Below are positions 11,728 through 22,556 of a stretch of 64,000 nt of DNA, one piece after another; the first letter of the stretch is position 1, and the number at the start of each line of letters is the position of its first letter. Source of the DNA: Girardinichthys multiradiatus (Eukaryota > Chordata > Actinopteri > Cyprinodontiformes > Goodeidae); assembly GCF_021462225.1 (NCBI RefSeq), contig NC_061812.1, positions 44,435,363 through 44,499,362 of the forward strand. Direction: 5' to 3'. A program made the translations under genes and the position numbers. The notes beneath the pieces are model-generated. The model had not been told where the DNA came from and made no database searches. It worked only from the letters and a program-made list of their open reading frames with translations.

Positions 11728-12965
11728 CAGGGGTTGGACAATGAAACTGAAACACTTGGTTTTAGACCACAATAATTTATTAGTATGGTGTAGGGCCTCC
11801 TTTTGCGGCCAATAGAGCGTCAATTTGTCTTGGGAATGACATATACAAGTCCTGCACAGTGGTCAGAGGGATTTTAAGCCATTCTTCTTGCAGGATAGTG
11901 TCCAGGTCACTACGTGATACTGGTGGAGGAAAACGTTTCCTGACATGCTCCTCCAAAACACCCCAAAGTGGCTCAATAATATTTAGATCTGGTGACTGTG
12001 CAGGCCATGGGAGATGTTCAACTTCACTTTCATGTTCATCAAACCAATCTTTCACCAGTCTTGCTGTGTGTATTGGTGCATTGTCATCCTGATACATGGC
12101 ACCGCCTTCAGGATACAATGTTTGAACCATTGGATGCACATGTTCCTCAAGAATGGTTCGGTAGTCCTTGGCACAAGTATTGGGCCAAGGGAATGCCATG
12201 ATATGGCAGCCCAAACCATCACTCTGGGCATGCAACAGTCTGGGTGTTACGCTTCTTTGGGGCTTCTCCACACTGTAACTCTCCGGGATGTGGGGAAAAC
12301 AGTAAAGGTGGACTCATCAGAGAACAATACATGTTTTACATTGTCCACAGCCCAAGATTTGCGCTCCTTGCACCATTGAAACCAACGTTTGGGATTGGCA
12401 TGAGTGACCAAAGGTTTGGCTATAGCAGCCCGGCCTATATATTGACCCTGTGGAGCTCCCGAGGGACAGTTCTGGTGGAAACAGGAGAGTTGAGGTGCAC
12501 ACAGCCGTGGTTTTATGTTTTTTTGGATACACTCTGGGTTAGCACCCGAACATCCCTTTCAGACAGCTTCCTCTTGTGTCCACAGTTAATCCTGTTGGAT
12601 GTGGTTCGTCCTTCTTGGTGGTATGCTGACATTACCCTGGATACCGTGGCTCTTGATACATCACAAAGACTTGCTGTCTTGGTCACAGATGCACCAGCAA
12701 GACGTGCACCAACAACAAATGCGCCAGCAAGACGTGCACCAACAATTTGTCCTCTTTTAAACTCTGGTATGTCACCCATAATGTTGTGTGCATTTCAATA
12801 TTTTGAGCAAAACTGTGCTCTTACCCTGCTAATTGAACCTTCACACTCTGCTCTTACTGGTGCAATGTGCAATCAATGAAGACTGGCTACCAGGCTGGTC
12901 CAATTTAGCCATGAAATCTCCTAAACTAAAATGACAGGTGTTTCAGTTTCATTGTCCAACCCCTG
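11728..12965 (-). mobile_element. Tc1/mariner family C copy 1, complete ends
   Basis: This 1,238-bp element has TA on both sides (11726-11727 and 12966-12967) and short inverted ends: CAGGGGTTGGACAATGAAAC at the left and its complement at the right. It sits inside the family B copy. Ends are intact, but the transposase is not. Confidence 0.9.
11780..12779 (-). pseudogene. family C transposase, three lesions
   Basis: Starts at a minus-strand ATG at 12779. The N-terminal HTH words CDVSRATVSRVMSAYHQEGR are clear. Upstream of them a 30-bp unit is tandemly duplicated (12691-12750), so GARLAGA appears twice. Near 12490-12512 a short deletion removes coding sequence and shifts the frame. Another deletion near 12220-12230 removes part of the GGGSVMVWAA region. 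The C-terminal frame 12271-11780 is open and holds YQDDNAPIHTA (second catalytic D), SPDLNIIEPLWG (catalytic E) and the terminal AAKGGPTPY. The family cuts at TA. This copy cannot make a working enzyme. Confidence 0.85.
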
Positions 12966-13020
12966 TACATTCCTTGGTCTCCATTATGTTCTTCATGAAA
13001 CCTCTTAGTCCTTCGGAGCA

Positions 13021-14182
13021 ACTTGGAGAAGCACCAAGTTTGCCTTTTCACACCACAGAAAATCTAATCTCTGGCAAATACTGAAGTGTAGCACACACAA
13101 TATTATGTTAAGTGCAGTAACACTGGCGCTGAATGCTAACTGGTTAATGTAGTTATTTTTGTATTTAATAAACTTCAGTCACAAAAACCATTCAAGAAAG
13201 GACAAGTGCAAAATTGATTACGAAGTTGTGTGTCTAGAGTTAAACTTATCAATCCTTATGTTTCACGTGAAGCTGATATGTATATGTATTTGGGTATATG
13301 TAGTAATGTGTGCTTTTAGATAATCCCTTCCAATAACCAGATTATGTTAGGCAGATACATATGCACAAATAAACACACTTCAGTGTTTAAAGTATCACAA
13401 TCATATTGTATCATTATGTATGAATAAAAAGCGAATGGAAAAGAGGGAAGTATTTAAAAGACAATTCTTATAAGCAGAAATACTAGAAAATAATAATAAA
13501 CATTATGTCTGTCTTACAGTTAGGTGCACAAAAAGTACAGTTCATTCTTTCAAAAAAATTTAAAACATGAATAAAATACCAGAGATAATTTGATGGAACA
13601 AAGTGGCATCAGTCACCTCAATGAGTGTATGAGGGTGAAAATGAAAAAAAAAAACATAATGTTGTTGAGCAGTTATGAAAATAAAAGCGGTGGCAGTTGT
13701 AACTAAGGACCAACCAAAGTAACAGTTTATTATTTCCTTTTGTGTTCACATTAGACTCTTTGAACTTAGCATGAATTTAAAACCTGACGATATTGGTGCA
13801 AAGATTTCTAGAAAGCTTCTGGACTTCTGAAAAAATATTGTTTTAGTTAATGTTTTTATTTAGCTAAAGTGATATCAAAACCTTTGAATAAATGACAATA
13901 TCAGGCAAGAGAAAAATAAATTCCTTTCTGGGAAATTCTGCAAATAGCTGAAAACTGATCTGCATAAGTAAGCAAAGAACATTTATATGACACCTTTTAC
14001 GGAAAAAAATTTTAGTGCTTCACAAAGAGAGTATAGACATTAATATATAACTAAATTAAAACATGAATAAAAGATTAAGAACAAATTAAGAGCAAAATGT
14101 CAGGATTAAATATTGAAAGTAGCATCTACTGGAGGCTGACACACTTTGAACAAGGATGGATTACTTCTCTGTTCCTATGAAC
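13021..14182. other. no gene; weak dispersed-repeat tail near 13975-14130
   Basis: AT-rich. 13975-14130 carries the same kind of words as the insert at 11041 (AACATTTATATGACACC, GTGCTTCACAAAG), typical of an antisense LINE tail. The rest shows nothing. Confidence 0.45.
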
Positions 14183-15064
14183 GCTGTCAAAAACAGTGTG
14201 TATGTAAAGACGGAAATGTGTGCATATTAGTCAATAGTTGTGCATAAGTAAAATCCAAAAGAGGTATTGTATATTTTCTGTATAAGAATACAAAATAAAA
14301 TGTTACAGCTTCAAGAAATTCAAGTTCAAGTTTACAGTTGTGGTTTATTCTTTATGAATACAATATGCTATAACAGTTTGTGAATACGATTTATTTTCTT
14401 TGAGAATACGAATTTACATCAGCGACTTGGTGTCACGTAATCTCAGGCTCAGAATATAGTGGGTGGAGTTATACAATGATGTACAGTAGGTGGCAGTATG
14501 CACCTCTGAATTTGTTGCGAACCGCCAGCAGAAGAAGAGAAGAAGAAGCAGCAGCAGCAGCACTAGCGCCAAAAGAACGGACCAAGAAACTACGGTACAA
14601 ATCCAGGTAATGTTAAAAAGTTTATATATGTCTTAATGTCGTCAATATATGCTCTTGGTCCGTCATCTTGGCGCTAGTGCTGCTGCTTCTTCTTCTTCCC
14701 TTCTTCTGCTGGCCGGTTCGCAACAAATTCCGAGGTGCATACTGCCACCTACTGTACATCATTGTATAACTCCACCCACTATATTCTGAGCCTGAGATCA
14801 CGTGACACCAAGTCGCTGATGTAAATTCGTATTCTCAAAGAAAATAAATCGTATTCACAAACTGTTATAGCATATTGTATTCATAAAGAATAAACCACAA
14901 CTGTAAACTTGAACTTTGTGTTTGTAATTTCTTGAAGCTGTAACATTTTATTTTGTATTCTTATACAGAAAATATACAATACCTCTTTTGGATTTTACTT
15001 ATGCACAACTATTGACTAACATGCACACATTTCCATCTTTACATAAACATTGTTTTTGACAGTG
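14183..15064. repeat. large foldback: two ~405-bp inverted arms, 65-bp spacer
   Basis: The left arm is 14183-14587 and the right arm 14653-15064, reverse complements over their full length with a few substitutions and small indels. Outer ends pair CTGTCAAAAACA with TGTTTTTGACAG, and inner ends pair GGACCAAGA with TCTTGGTCC. Each arm contains a purine-rich AGAAGAAG run ending in CAG or TGC triplets, and one copy of ACAGTAGGTGGCAG (14483-14496 plus, 14742-14755 minus) that resembles a CTCF core site. No transposase is present. It could be a foldback/MITE transposon with very long terminal repeats, or an inverted duplication of a promoter-like segment. Confidence 0.9.
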
Positions 15065-15588
15065 TTCTTACCCCATAGTTCCTAACTATCTCAATCTCCC
15101 AGAAATTCTGAAAACCTAGAAATTGTAATTGCATAACTGCAAACAGCTTGAGCGATTTTAACATATCGGGAACATAATGCAGAGATTAAATTTAGGAAGT
15201 GTGTACACTGTGGGGAAGCAGAATGCCAACTTTTATATCATACTACTTTATCTATTGATTACCTTGAAAAATGTCTACCACTCACCGTTCCTGCAGCCTA
15301 AGAAGTCTAAGAGGAATATCATGTCTGAGGAGATACTCAATGCTGAAATTAAAAAGAATTTCCTTTCACTTTCAAACTATAACTCGTGTGGTTCTTTAAA
15401 AAAAATTGTGTAGATTCCTTAATGTGGCAATGAATCAAAATACTTACCTTACTTACCTTCCTCAACAGAAATTCCATATGAGACTGCATACCGTGATTAT
15501 GTACAAAATAGAAAGTTGCAACTTCTCTAAACACCTGACTCTATTTTTCTGACCAAAGCAAACATAAAACTTTATCAACTGTATATTG
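15065..15588. other. no recognised feature
   Basis: Nothing beyond short chance reading frames. Confidence 0.5.
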
Positions 15589-15589
15589 C

Positions 15590-16015
15590 ATAACTAATTA
15601 CAACCCTTGAAATTTTACAGATGTTGTGACGTTACAGCCACAAGCTTTAGTGTTTCTTATCGGAAGTTGGGTGATAGATCAACACAAAGCAGTGCATATT
15701 TATGAAGTGAAAGGCAAAAAATTCATGGTTTTACAAATCTGAAGAAGCGTGCTGTGTACCTGAGTTTTTACTATGTAGAATCAATTTTGCTACGGCTGCC
15801 TTTGTCTCTATAAGCTTTGCACATCAACAGACTGAAATATTTCCCCATTAATTTTTTTGCTTAAGAGTTTAAGTTCTGTTGATGGACAGAATCTGTTAAA
15901 ATCAAGTCTTCGCTACAAATTCATAATTGGATTTAGGTCTGGTCTTTGACTGGATCATTCTAAAATGTTATTATTGATCTAAACAAGGTGTTAAACATTT
16001 TTTGTTAAAATTGCT
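15590..16015 (-). pseudogene. Tc1 family B-like fragment
   Basis: Antisense words of the same Tc1 type as the elements at 5636 and 10486: GATAGATCAACACAAAGCAGTG in the terminal repeat, AGCTTTGCACATCAACAGAC in the coding part, and TGGATTTAGGTCTGGTCTTTGACTGG near 15932-15957. It breaks off at about 16015, and the 5' two-thirds of the gene is missing. No frame is open. Confidence 0.65.
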
Positions 16016-17421
16016 ATCACTTAAAAAAACTATTTTTCAAGCAATACTAGGTGTATTACAAGATAAAAGTCATAATTGCAAGTGTGAAAGTCAGAGGTTT
16101 CTCCCCATCTCAAAATCCAATATGGTAATCTCGTGCAAACAAATCCTAGCAATAACTTCAGAAAAACAGTATACTTGCTGTTGGGGGTCACACCTGCCAC
16201 TTTGGTCAGGTAAACGACTCTACTGCGCAGCAGGCATCGAAGCTGATGTCATCAGAGCTTACAAAAAGCAGAAGAAGCAAACTTTTAGCTGCCAGTTCCA
16301 AAGATAGTTTACGAGATTATGGTGAGGAGACAATCTCTGGAGAAATAGAAGCTCGCGGGCGGGTTTACTTTTCCTCCACACTGGCCATTCCCAGAAGAGC
16401 TGGAAAGCTGGAAATCTGTCTGATACAAGAAGATCAGAAGATTAATATTCCCCGATCGAAGACCATCAGGCGCAACCCAAGCGCAGGTAAAAACCCACAG
16501 AGGATTGTTCCAAGGAGACAAGCTTTCTTCATGTTTATCCAGTTGACTGCAACAGTTCCTCATATTTTCCTCATTTTGGACAGATGAAAAGTTTACTGTT
16601 TTTGAGTTGATCATAGACACGTGACACTAGTTCCCCCCTTGTTTTTCTTCAGACCCATGACCCATCCTCAAGCCGGTGGAGAGAAGAAATCGATGTCAAA
16701 GTAATTTGTTCTTTTTATATTAAATGGGGTAGGTGTATTTAGAGGTCTAGGCAGGATGAGGCATAGTTAAGATGAATTAAGATCACCATTAGTTAATTCA
16801 AGGTATTAACTTGTTGCATGCAATATTGACTGAAGTGTTTCATGCTGAACTGTTTTGATTTACTGTCTGAATACTGTGGAAGGGCAACGAGCGGTTGGGA
16901 TCAAGTTGGATGTGTTTGTCCTGCTGATTGCCAATCAGCCAAGAGTTAAAGCTGAACTTTGGAAGTTTTTCATCTGAAACAGGCTGCAGCCTGGATCTCG
17001 TGGCCTGGCCACTCCATTGTTCGTTCCATAATTTTATTACCCTTAGGGGTTTTCCACTGAGCTCCCGCCTTAGAGTTTTATGACCCTTTGTTCAAGATTT
17101 GGAGCTATCAGCTGGTAGTGGCTAAAGGGCATGGCCCTACTCTTCTACCAGCTGATAGCCGCTGTCGAGACGCACACACGGAGAAAGGTTTCACAGCGTA
17201 GTGGTTTTTGATCATATTTCCAACTTAATCCAAATTGTTTTGTTATTCTCATTTGTCCATAAACTGCTGGTTTGAACTCCATCTACCCTCCAACACATAT
17301 CCTTATTTTTGATTATTAGTATACGCCTTTTTGTAGAATAGTGCATGCTTAGTTAGGTGAACTTTGTTGGACCAGAATAGTTTGATTGTAAATTGTAAAT
17401 GGTAAATGGACTGAACCTATA

Positions 17422-19022
17422 CAGGTCCTTCTCAAAATATTAGCATATTGTGATAAAGTTCATTATTTTCCATAATGTAATGATGAAAATTTTACATTCA
17501 TATATTTTAGATTCATTGCACACTAACTGAAATATTTCAGGTCTTTTATTGTCTTAATACGGATGATTTTGGCATACAGCTAATGAAAACCCAAAATTCC
17601 TATCTCACAAAATTAGCATATCATTAAAGGGGTCTCTAAACGAGCTATGAACCTAATCATCTGAATCAACGAGTTAACTCTAAACACCTGCAAAAGATTC
17701 CTGGGGCCTTTAAAACTCCCAGCCTGGTTCATCACTCAAAACCCCAATCATGGGTAAGACTGCCGACCTGACTGCTGTCCAGAAGGCCACTATTGACACC
17801 CTCAAGCAAGAGGGTAAGACACAGAAAGACATTTCTGAACGAATAGGCTGTTCCCAGAGTGCTGTATCAAGGCACCTCAGTGGGAAGTCTGTGGGAAGGA
17901 AAAAGTGTGGCAGAAAACGCTGCACAACGAGAAGAGGTGACCGGACCCTGAGGAAGATTGTGGAGAAGGGCCGATTCCAGACCTTTGGGGACCTGAGGAA
18001 GCAGTGGACTGAGTCTGGAATAAAAACATCCAGAGCCACCGTGCACAGGCGTGTGCAGGAAATGGGCTACAGGTGCCGCATTCCCCAGGTCAAGCCACTT
18101 TTGAACCAAAAACAGCAGCAGAAGCGCCTGACCTGGGCTACAGAGAAGCAGCACTGGACTGTTGCTCAGTGGTCCAAAGTACTTTTTTTGGATGAAAGCA
18201 AATTCTGCATGTCATTCGGAAATCAAGGTGCCAGAGTCTGGAGGAAGACTGGGGAGAAGGAAATGCCAAAATGCCAGAAGTCCAGTGTCAAGTACCCACA
18301 GTCGGTGATGGTCTGGGGTGCCGTGTCAGCTGCTGGTGTTGGTCCACTGTGTTTTATCAAGGGCAGGGTCAATGCAGCTAGCTATCAGGAGATTTTGGAG
18401 CTTCCATCTGCTGAAAAGCTTTATGGAGATGAAGATTTCATTTTTCAGCACGACCTGGCACCTTCTCACAGTGCCAAAACCACTGGTAAATGGTTTACTG
18501 ACCATGGTATCACTGTGCTCAATTGGCCTGCCAACTCTCCTAACCTGAACCCCATAGAGAATCTGTGGGATATTGTGAAGAGAACGTTGAGAGACTCAAG
18601 ACCTAACACTCTGGATGAGCTAAAGGCCGCTATCGAAGCATCCTGGGCCTCCATAAGACCTCAGCAGTGCCACAGGCGGATTGCCTCCATGCCACGCCGC
18701 ATTGAAGCAGTCATTTCTGCCAAAGGATTCCCGACCAAGTATTGAGTGCATAACTGTACATGATTATTTGAAGGTTGACGTTTTTTGTATTAAAAACACT
18801 TTTCTTTTGTTGGTCGGATGAAATATGCTAATTTTGTGAGATAGGAATTTTGGGTTTTCATGAGCTGTATACCACAATCATCCGTATTAAGACAATAAAA
18901 GACCTGAAATATTTCAGTTAGTGTGCAATGAATCTAAAATATATGAATGTTAAATTTTCATCATGACATTATGGATAATAATGAACTTTATCACAATATG
19001 CTAATATTTTGAGAAGGACCTG
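17422..19022 (+). mobile_element. Tc1 family A copy A1, complete
   Basis: The 1,601-bp element has TA on both sides (17420-17421 and 19023-19024). Each end is a ~200-bp inverted repeat starting CAGGTCCTTCTC. Each repeat contains an outer TATTAGCATAT and an inner AATTAGCATAT motif about 180 bp apart, the IR/DR layout known from Sleeping Beauty-type Tc1 elements, where two transposase sites sit in each terminal repeat. The two ends differ by a handful of substitutions. Confidence 0.92.
17750..18745 (+). CDS. Tc1 family A transposase (331 aa, open)
   Basis: DNA-cutting enzyme for TA-targeted transposition, expected in the nucleus. An N-terminal HTH lies near residues 10-45 (GCSQSAVSRHLSGKSVG), then a basic linker GRKKCGRKRC that could act as AT-hook or nuclear signal, then a second HTH near 65-108 (TSRATVHRRVQEMGYR). 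Catalytic residues: D148 in FLDES, D235 in FQHDLAP, E270 in NPIEN, a DD34E spacing. Compared with copy A3 it lacks three residues (H-F-M) after ILE near 216, a 9-bp in-frame deletion, and it has L for S just before D148 and N for D in SPNLNP. The start ATG at 17750 lies just downstream of the left terminal repeat. The frame is intact, but activity is doubtful because the deletion lies between the catalytic residues. Confidence 0.9.
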   Translation: MGKTADLTAVQKATIDTLKQEGKTQKDISERIGCSQSAVSRHLSGKSVGRKKCGRKRCTTRRGDRTLRKIVEKGRFQTFGDLRKQWTESGIKTSRATVHRRVQEMGYRCRIPQVKPLLNQKQQQKRLTWATEKQHWTVAQWSKVLFLDESKFCMSFGNQGARVWRKTGEKEMPKCQKSSVKYPQSVMVWGAVSAAGVGPLCFIKGRVNAASYQEILELPSAEKLYGDEDFIFQHDLAPSHSAKTTGKWFTDHGITVLNWPANSPNLNPIENLWDIVKRTLRDSRPNTLDELKAAIEASWASIRPQQCHRRIASMPRRIEAVISAKGFPTKY

Positions 19023-19547
19023 TATAGTGCTTTTCCAGTCATACAGACCGCTCAAAGCCACATTCACCCAATGGCACTCACTAACGCTCACACATTCATA
19101 CACCGATACGCAGATCGGTAGACAACTTGAGGTGAAATGCCTTGCCCAGGGGCACATCGACCTTTGGCAGGAGGAAGCTGGAATCAAACCCACAACCTTC
19201 TGATTGCAAGACGACTACTCTTCCTACTGAGCCACAGTTGTAAGAGGGACTATTGGTTTAATAAATTTTGTCATAGATTAAGAGACAGTGTTTGTGTTTA
19301 TTTTGTGTAAGAGTTATCTTTCAAGATAAGGTCAGAATTCAACCATTCGGTAAAACAGTTGATAACAATAACATTTGGCATGGTTTTGGTTAATAATTAT
19401 TGATGATAATTAACTAATTGTAATTATTAAGTGCTGTGAGCCCAATAATCACATCACCAGAGTGTATGTCTGATCTTTATTCATAAGAAATTCTTTTTGG
19501 TTAGAATATTTTATAAATATTTATAATCAATAATCATAAACCTTACA

Positions 19548-20367
19548 TTGTTGTACAGCCAATCATTGGTTTTCCCTTTGAAACTTTTACATACACACAG
19601 TAGAGACTAGCCTCTTTAAATTAACATGCTATTTTTAAAAGGTATAAAGTGCTAAACAAATTCATTATTAGATTGTGTTGCTAATATTAGCCTGATCATT
19701 GAGCACATCAATTAACAAATCCTACTTAAACTGGAACACAGTTAAATTGAATTTGATGTAATTCAGTTTAAATAACTTTATTTTATCTCATAAAGCGCGG
19801 GTTTTGAGCTTGACCTAGATGCAGACTGAAGCTTCGGAGCAGCATGGTGGATCCGAGAGTTTAATAAAAAAGAAAATAAGAAAAAAAAACTTACAGGCAG
19901 CTTGAAACTAGTCCGGAGATGAAGCAGGGACTTAAATAGCTATGGAGACAGGCATAGGAATGGACATAGCAACTGAGCAGAAATGGAATAATCCAGCAAA
20001 GAACAAAGAAACCAGGAGCTGAAATAGGTAAGAGAACAAATGAGTAGCATAAGCATGATGGCAGGCACAGGTGGGCTGAATAAACTGATTGCATAGTGGC
20101 TGAGGCAGAGAGTGGCAACCAAAAGGAAAAAATAAAAAACAACTTACAGATGTAAAAGAACATAAACTAAAATGCACTATTTAGAGAAGGTAATAGAATA
20201 AGTAAGAGGAATAAACTAATAAAGCACCACCTAGAGAAATGAAACAATAATAAACGCAGGGAAATTAACTGGATAAGGCAAGACCTAAAAATAACAATAA
20301 ACAAAGAAATGGTGGAAACAAACCCAAACAAAAAACAAAACCCAAACACCTAGATCACTAGATCATG
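19548..20367 (-). repeat. possible retroelement end (19800-20367), unclassified
   Basis: On the minus strand the right edge would begin TGTCATGATCTAGTG (20367 leftwards), a TG-start typical of LTRs. The same TGTCATGATC start appears at about 60674 on the minus strand. The sequence is rich in A and contains several short polypyrimidine tracts on the minus strand. The left edge is unclear. Weak inference. Confidence 0.25.
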
Positions 20368-22556
20368 ACATTATAACTATTTACATTGCAAGTAGAGTAA
20401 ATCACAAAATTATTTAGCTCCATTGCAAATTTAGTTTAAAAATGTTATTCTTTGAACCAGGAAATTTGTTTCTGGAAGGGAAAAGGACATCTCTAAAACA
20501 ATTAACAAAACATGGAAAATGATCATCAATTTTAAAGAAATTATTTATCTGTTTTTACTTACATCTTAATAAGCAAATGGCCTGCTGAAATCTAATGATA
20601 CCCTTCTCAAAATGGGAAAATCTATATTGGTATTGCATTAATTTAACAACTTATAATTTCTGAACAGCTGTTTGTATGCTTCCTTTGCTATTTTGGCAAT
20701 TTTGTCTTTGAGGCTCAAAGGTCTCCTTGCCATCACCTGTCAGGTTGTGTGGGTTAGCAGTTGGACCAACATGCCGACAGCAACGTGGGATGAACATGTT
20801 CATGTTTATTAATAATAAAATAGAAAACTTACAGAGGAGCACAAGGAGAACAGGACAAGGAGCATGAGCAGAGAAACAGGCAGAAAAATGATGCAGTGGA
20901 AAAGTAACGGGCACGCTAACAGAAATTAGCAAATAGAATTTTCTCTTTTTACCTATTTGGTGATTCCATGATGAGGACACAGACAAAATGCAAATACCTG
21001 CTTTTTGCTTCATACACCTATGAATGAGAAAGATACACAAAGTCTTATCTTGGGCTGCTTTGCGCTTTCTACATTTTTTTCACAGTCACGACTGAAATTC
21101 TGACAGGACATCATGAGGGGAGAAGTCAGAAAAAATGTAGAAAGACAACTGAGGAGATAAAATTCACCTGAAGGAATAAAGGATTCCAGAGGGATGTACA
21201 GCTCCAGTTTTGACTGGAAAACTAAGTTTTTAAGCTTCAGGCTTAGCAACAAACTGCATGCTTCTTACATTGTTGCTGCTGCCAGGTCTGTAAAGCTGAA
21301 GGTGTTGCAACTTCCATTGGTTAGACGTACATTGTTCTAGCGGTACACCCCAGGCCTGTGCAGTAATACAAAACGAGAAAAGATGTAATACAACACCTTG
21401 CTGTAAATGTTTCAAAAGAGGACCAACTGTACAAGCATATATACACACACACAAACAAAAAATAAATAGTCAAAATGTACAGTACAGTGTGTTGGTATTT
21501 GGACAGCTGCTCAGTTTTTGCTAAGGCTTTTCAGGTTTCAGTAAGATGAAAATGTACACTGGCTCAGAAACCTGAAAGCCTTGCATTTAATCATTTATCA
21601 AGCCTTGTATTCAGCCAGTGTTGCTACAAGGAATATGTCTTTTGATCAAAATAGATATGCACAAGAATAAGAGTGAAAAGATAAAAAACTAATGAGTCAC
21701 AATGCAGCTGTTGTCCGTATTTAAATAAAGGACACCATATACTTTAATGCACTATACACTTTAAATAAAAACATATGCTTGCTTGGATCAGGCATTTTTT
21801 CTGACGGAAAAATAAGCAAAAGAGTCTATGGAACAAAATAAAACCAAACCAAATATAAAATGATTACAAATGACTCAGATTGTTCAAACACTGCAGATCC
21901 TATTTACACTCCCAGACCTTCGCTTTTCTTGGGTCATATGTTACACGTTATGATCAGGAATGACAGCCCACAGTTCCATTTAGATCTGCTTGGGTAATGA
22001 TATACTAGCACACAGAGCAGATATGAGCCTTTCAGACATGTTCATAGTATATGAGGGGAAAAAAAAATATACCAACCTGAATGTGCTTTGATTTTACTCA
22101 TAATAATGCTAATAATATACTAATAATATTTAATTGCTTTGAAGTTCAGTATTGTTTTGTCAAACCTTCAGTTAGATGCTTAGATGTGCTGAAGGCTGTC
22201 TGACCCTTCTTCAGCTCTGCAGTGTGAACTTTACAATGTAAAATCCTTCTTCACATAAATAGATTTAAATTCAATTTTGTATGTTTCAATTTGATGTAAT
22301 CTTAGACGCATACAATGCAGTCATATTAATCTATAATCCCAGTTGGTAAACAGCTATCTAGCAATGGAACCCCAAATGATTGCATGAAGTCACTGATCCT
22401 GCAGGAATCCCTTGTCCCGAACAAACATGTGGAAACAGTGGTAAGGGACAACTCTCTTTTTAACAGGAAGTAAACTTTGGCAGTATGAGCTGCCATCAGA
22501 CCGAGTAGACACAGACACAAAGAGAGAACGCAATAGGACATATCCAGTACTATCTA
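20368..22556. other. no recognised feature
   Basis: AT-rich. Short frames near 20651-21454 show no conserved motif. I cannot assign anything here. Confidence 0.5.

Larger units (their letters stand above)
10486..13020 (-). mobile_element. Tc1-like element, family B copy 2, with two insertions
   Basis: Antisense Tc1 sequence in three blocks. At 10486-11040: CTTCCATTGTAGCTCTGGCT, CATGATGCTGCC and GGGCGATGTGCAATGTT. At 11326-11727: TTGGTCACCTTATCTTCTTC, GTGCTGTGTCCCCTGCTTGG, AGAGTTACCGTGGCCCTCTT and CACCCTGACCTGTCTGC. At 12968-13020: CATTCCTTGGTCTCCATTATG, which continues the last word when the intervening element is removed. The first gap is a retroelement-like insert and the second is a complete family C Tc1 at a TA. 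No frame survives. Same family as the copy at 5636. Confidence 0.75.
17392..19236 (-). mobile_element. tRNA-derived SINE (second type), interrupted by Tc1 A1
   Basis: Minus-strand tRNA-like head at 19236-19175: TGGCTCAGTAGGAAGAGTAG, then GTGGGTTTGATTCC as B box. The body follows (19174-19023), and the other side of the Tc1 has the tail with GTCCATTTACCATTTAC (17421-17392). A TTGTAA-type duplication, GATTGTAA (17384-17391) and GTTGTAA (19237-19243), bounds it within the LTR. The same SINE tail is present at 44430-44580 on the plus strand. Confidence 0.75.
16179..19547 (+). mobile_element. solo LTR (~1.5 kb), copy 1, interrupted by SINE and Tc1
   Basis: Starts TGTTGGGGGTCACACC (16179) and ends ATAAACCTTACA (19547), a TG...CA pair. 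Flanks are TTGC (16175-16178) and TTGT (19548-19551), a 4-bp duplication with one change. The whole length matches an inverted second copy at 45286-47171: the CCCTTAGGGGTTTTCC-like block, the GGAGCTATCAGCTGGTAG block and the AAACAATTGGTTTAATA region are all shared. With the nested SINE and Tc1 (17392-19236) removed, it is about 1,520 bp. A plus-strand AATAAA lies at about 19259. No internal retroviral coding region is attached, so it is a solo LTR. The family is not identified. Confidence 0.8.

Noticed and set aside
17710..18039. Minus-strand frames over the A1 transposase (also mirrored at 29271 and 55907)
   Set aside because: They are opposite-strand shadows of the transposase gene, with matching codon positions, and no independent motif.
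19891..20349. Several overlapping hydrophobic minus-strand frames as a membrane gene
   Set aside because: The A-rich plus strand yields F/L/S-rich frames in all three phases, a composition artefact.
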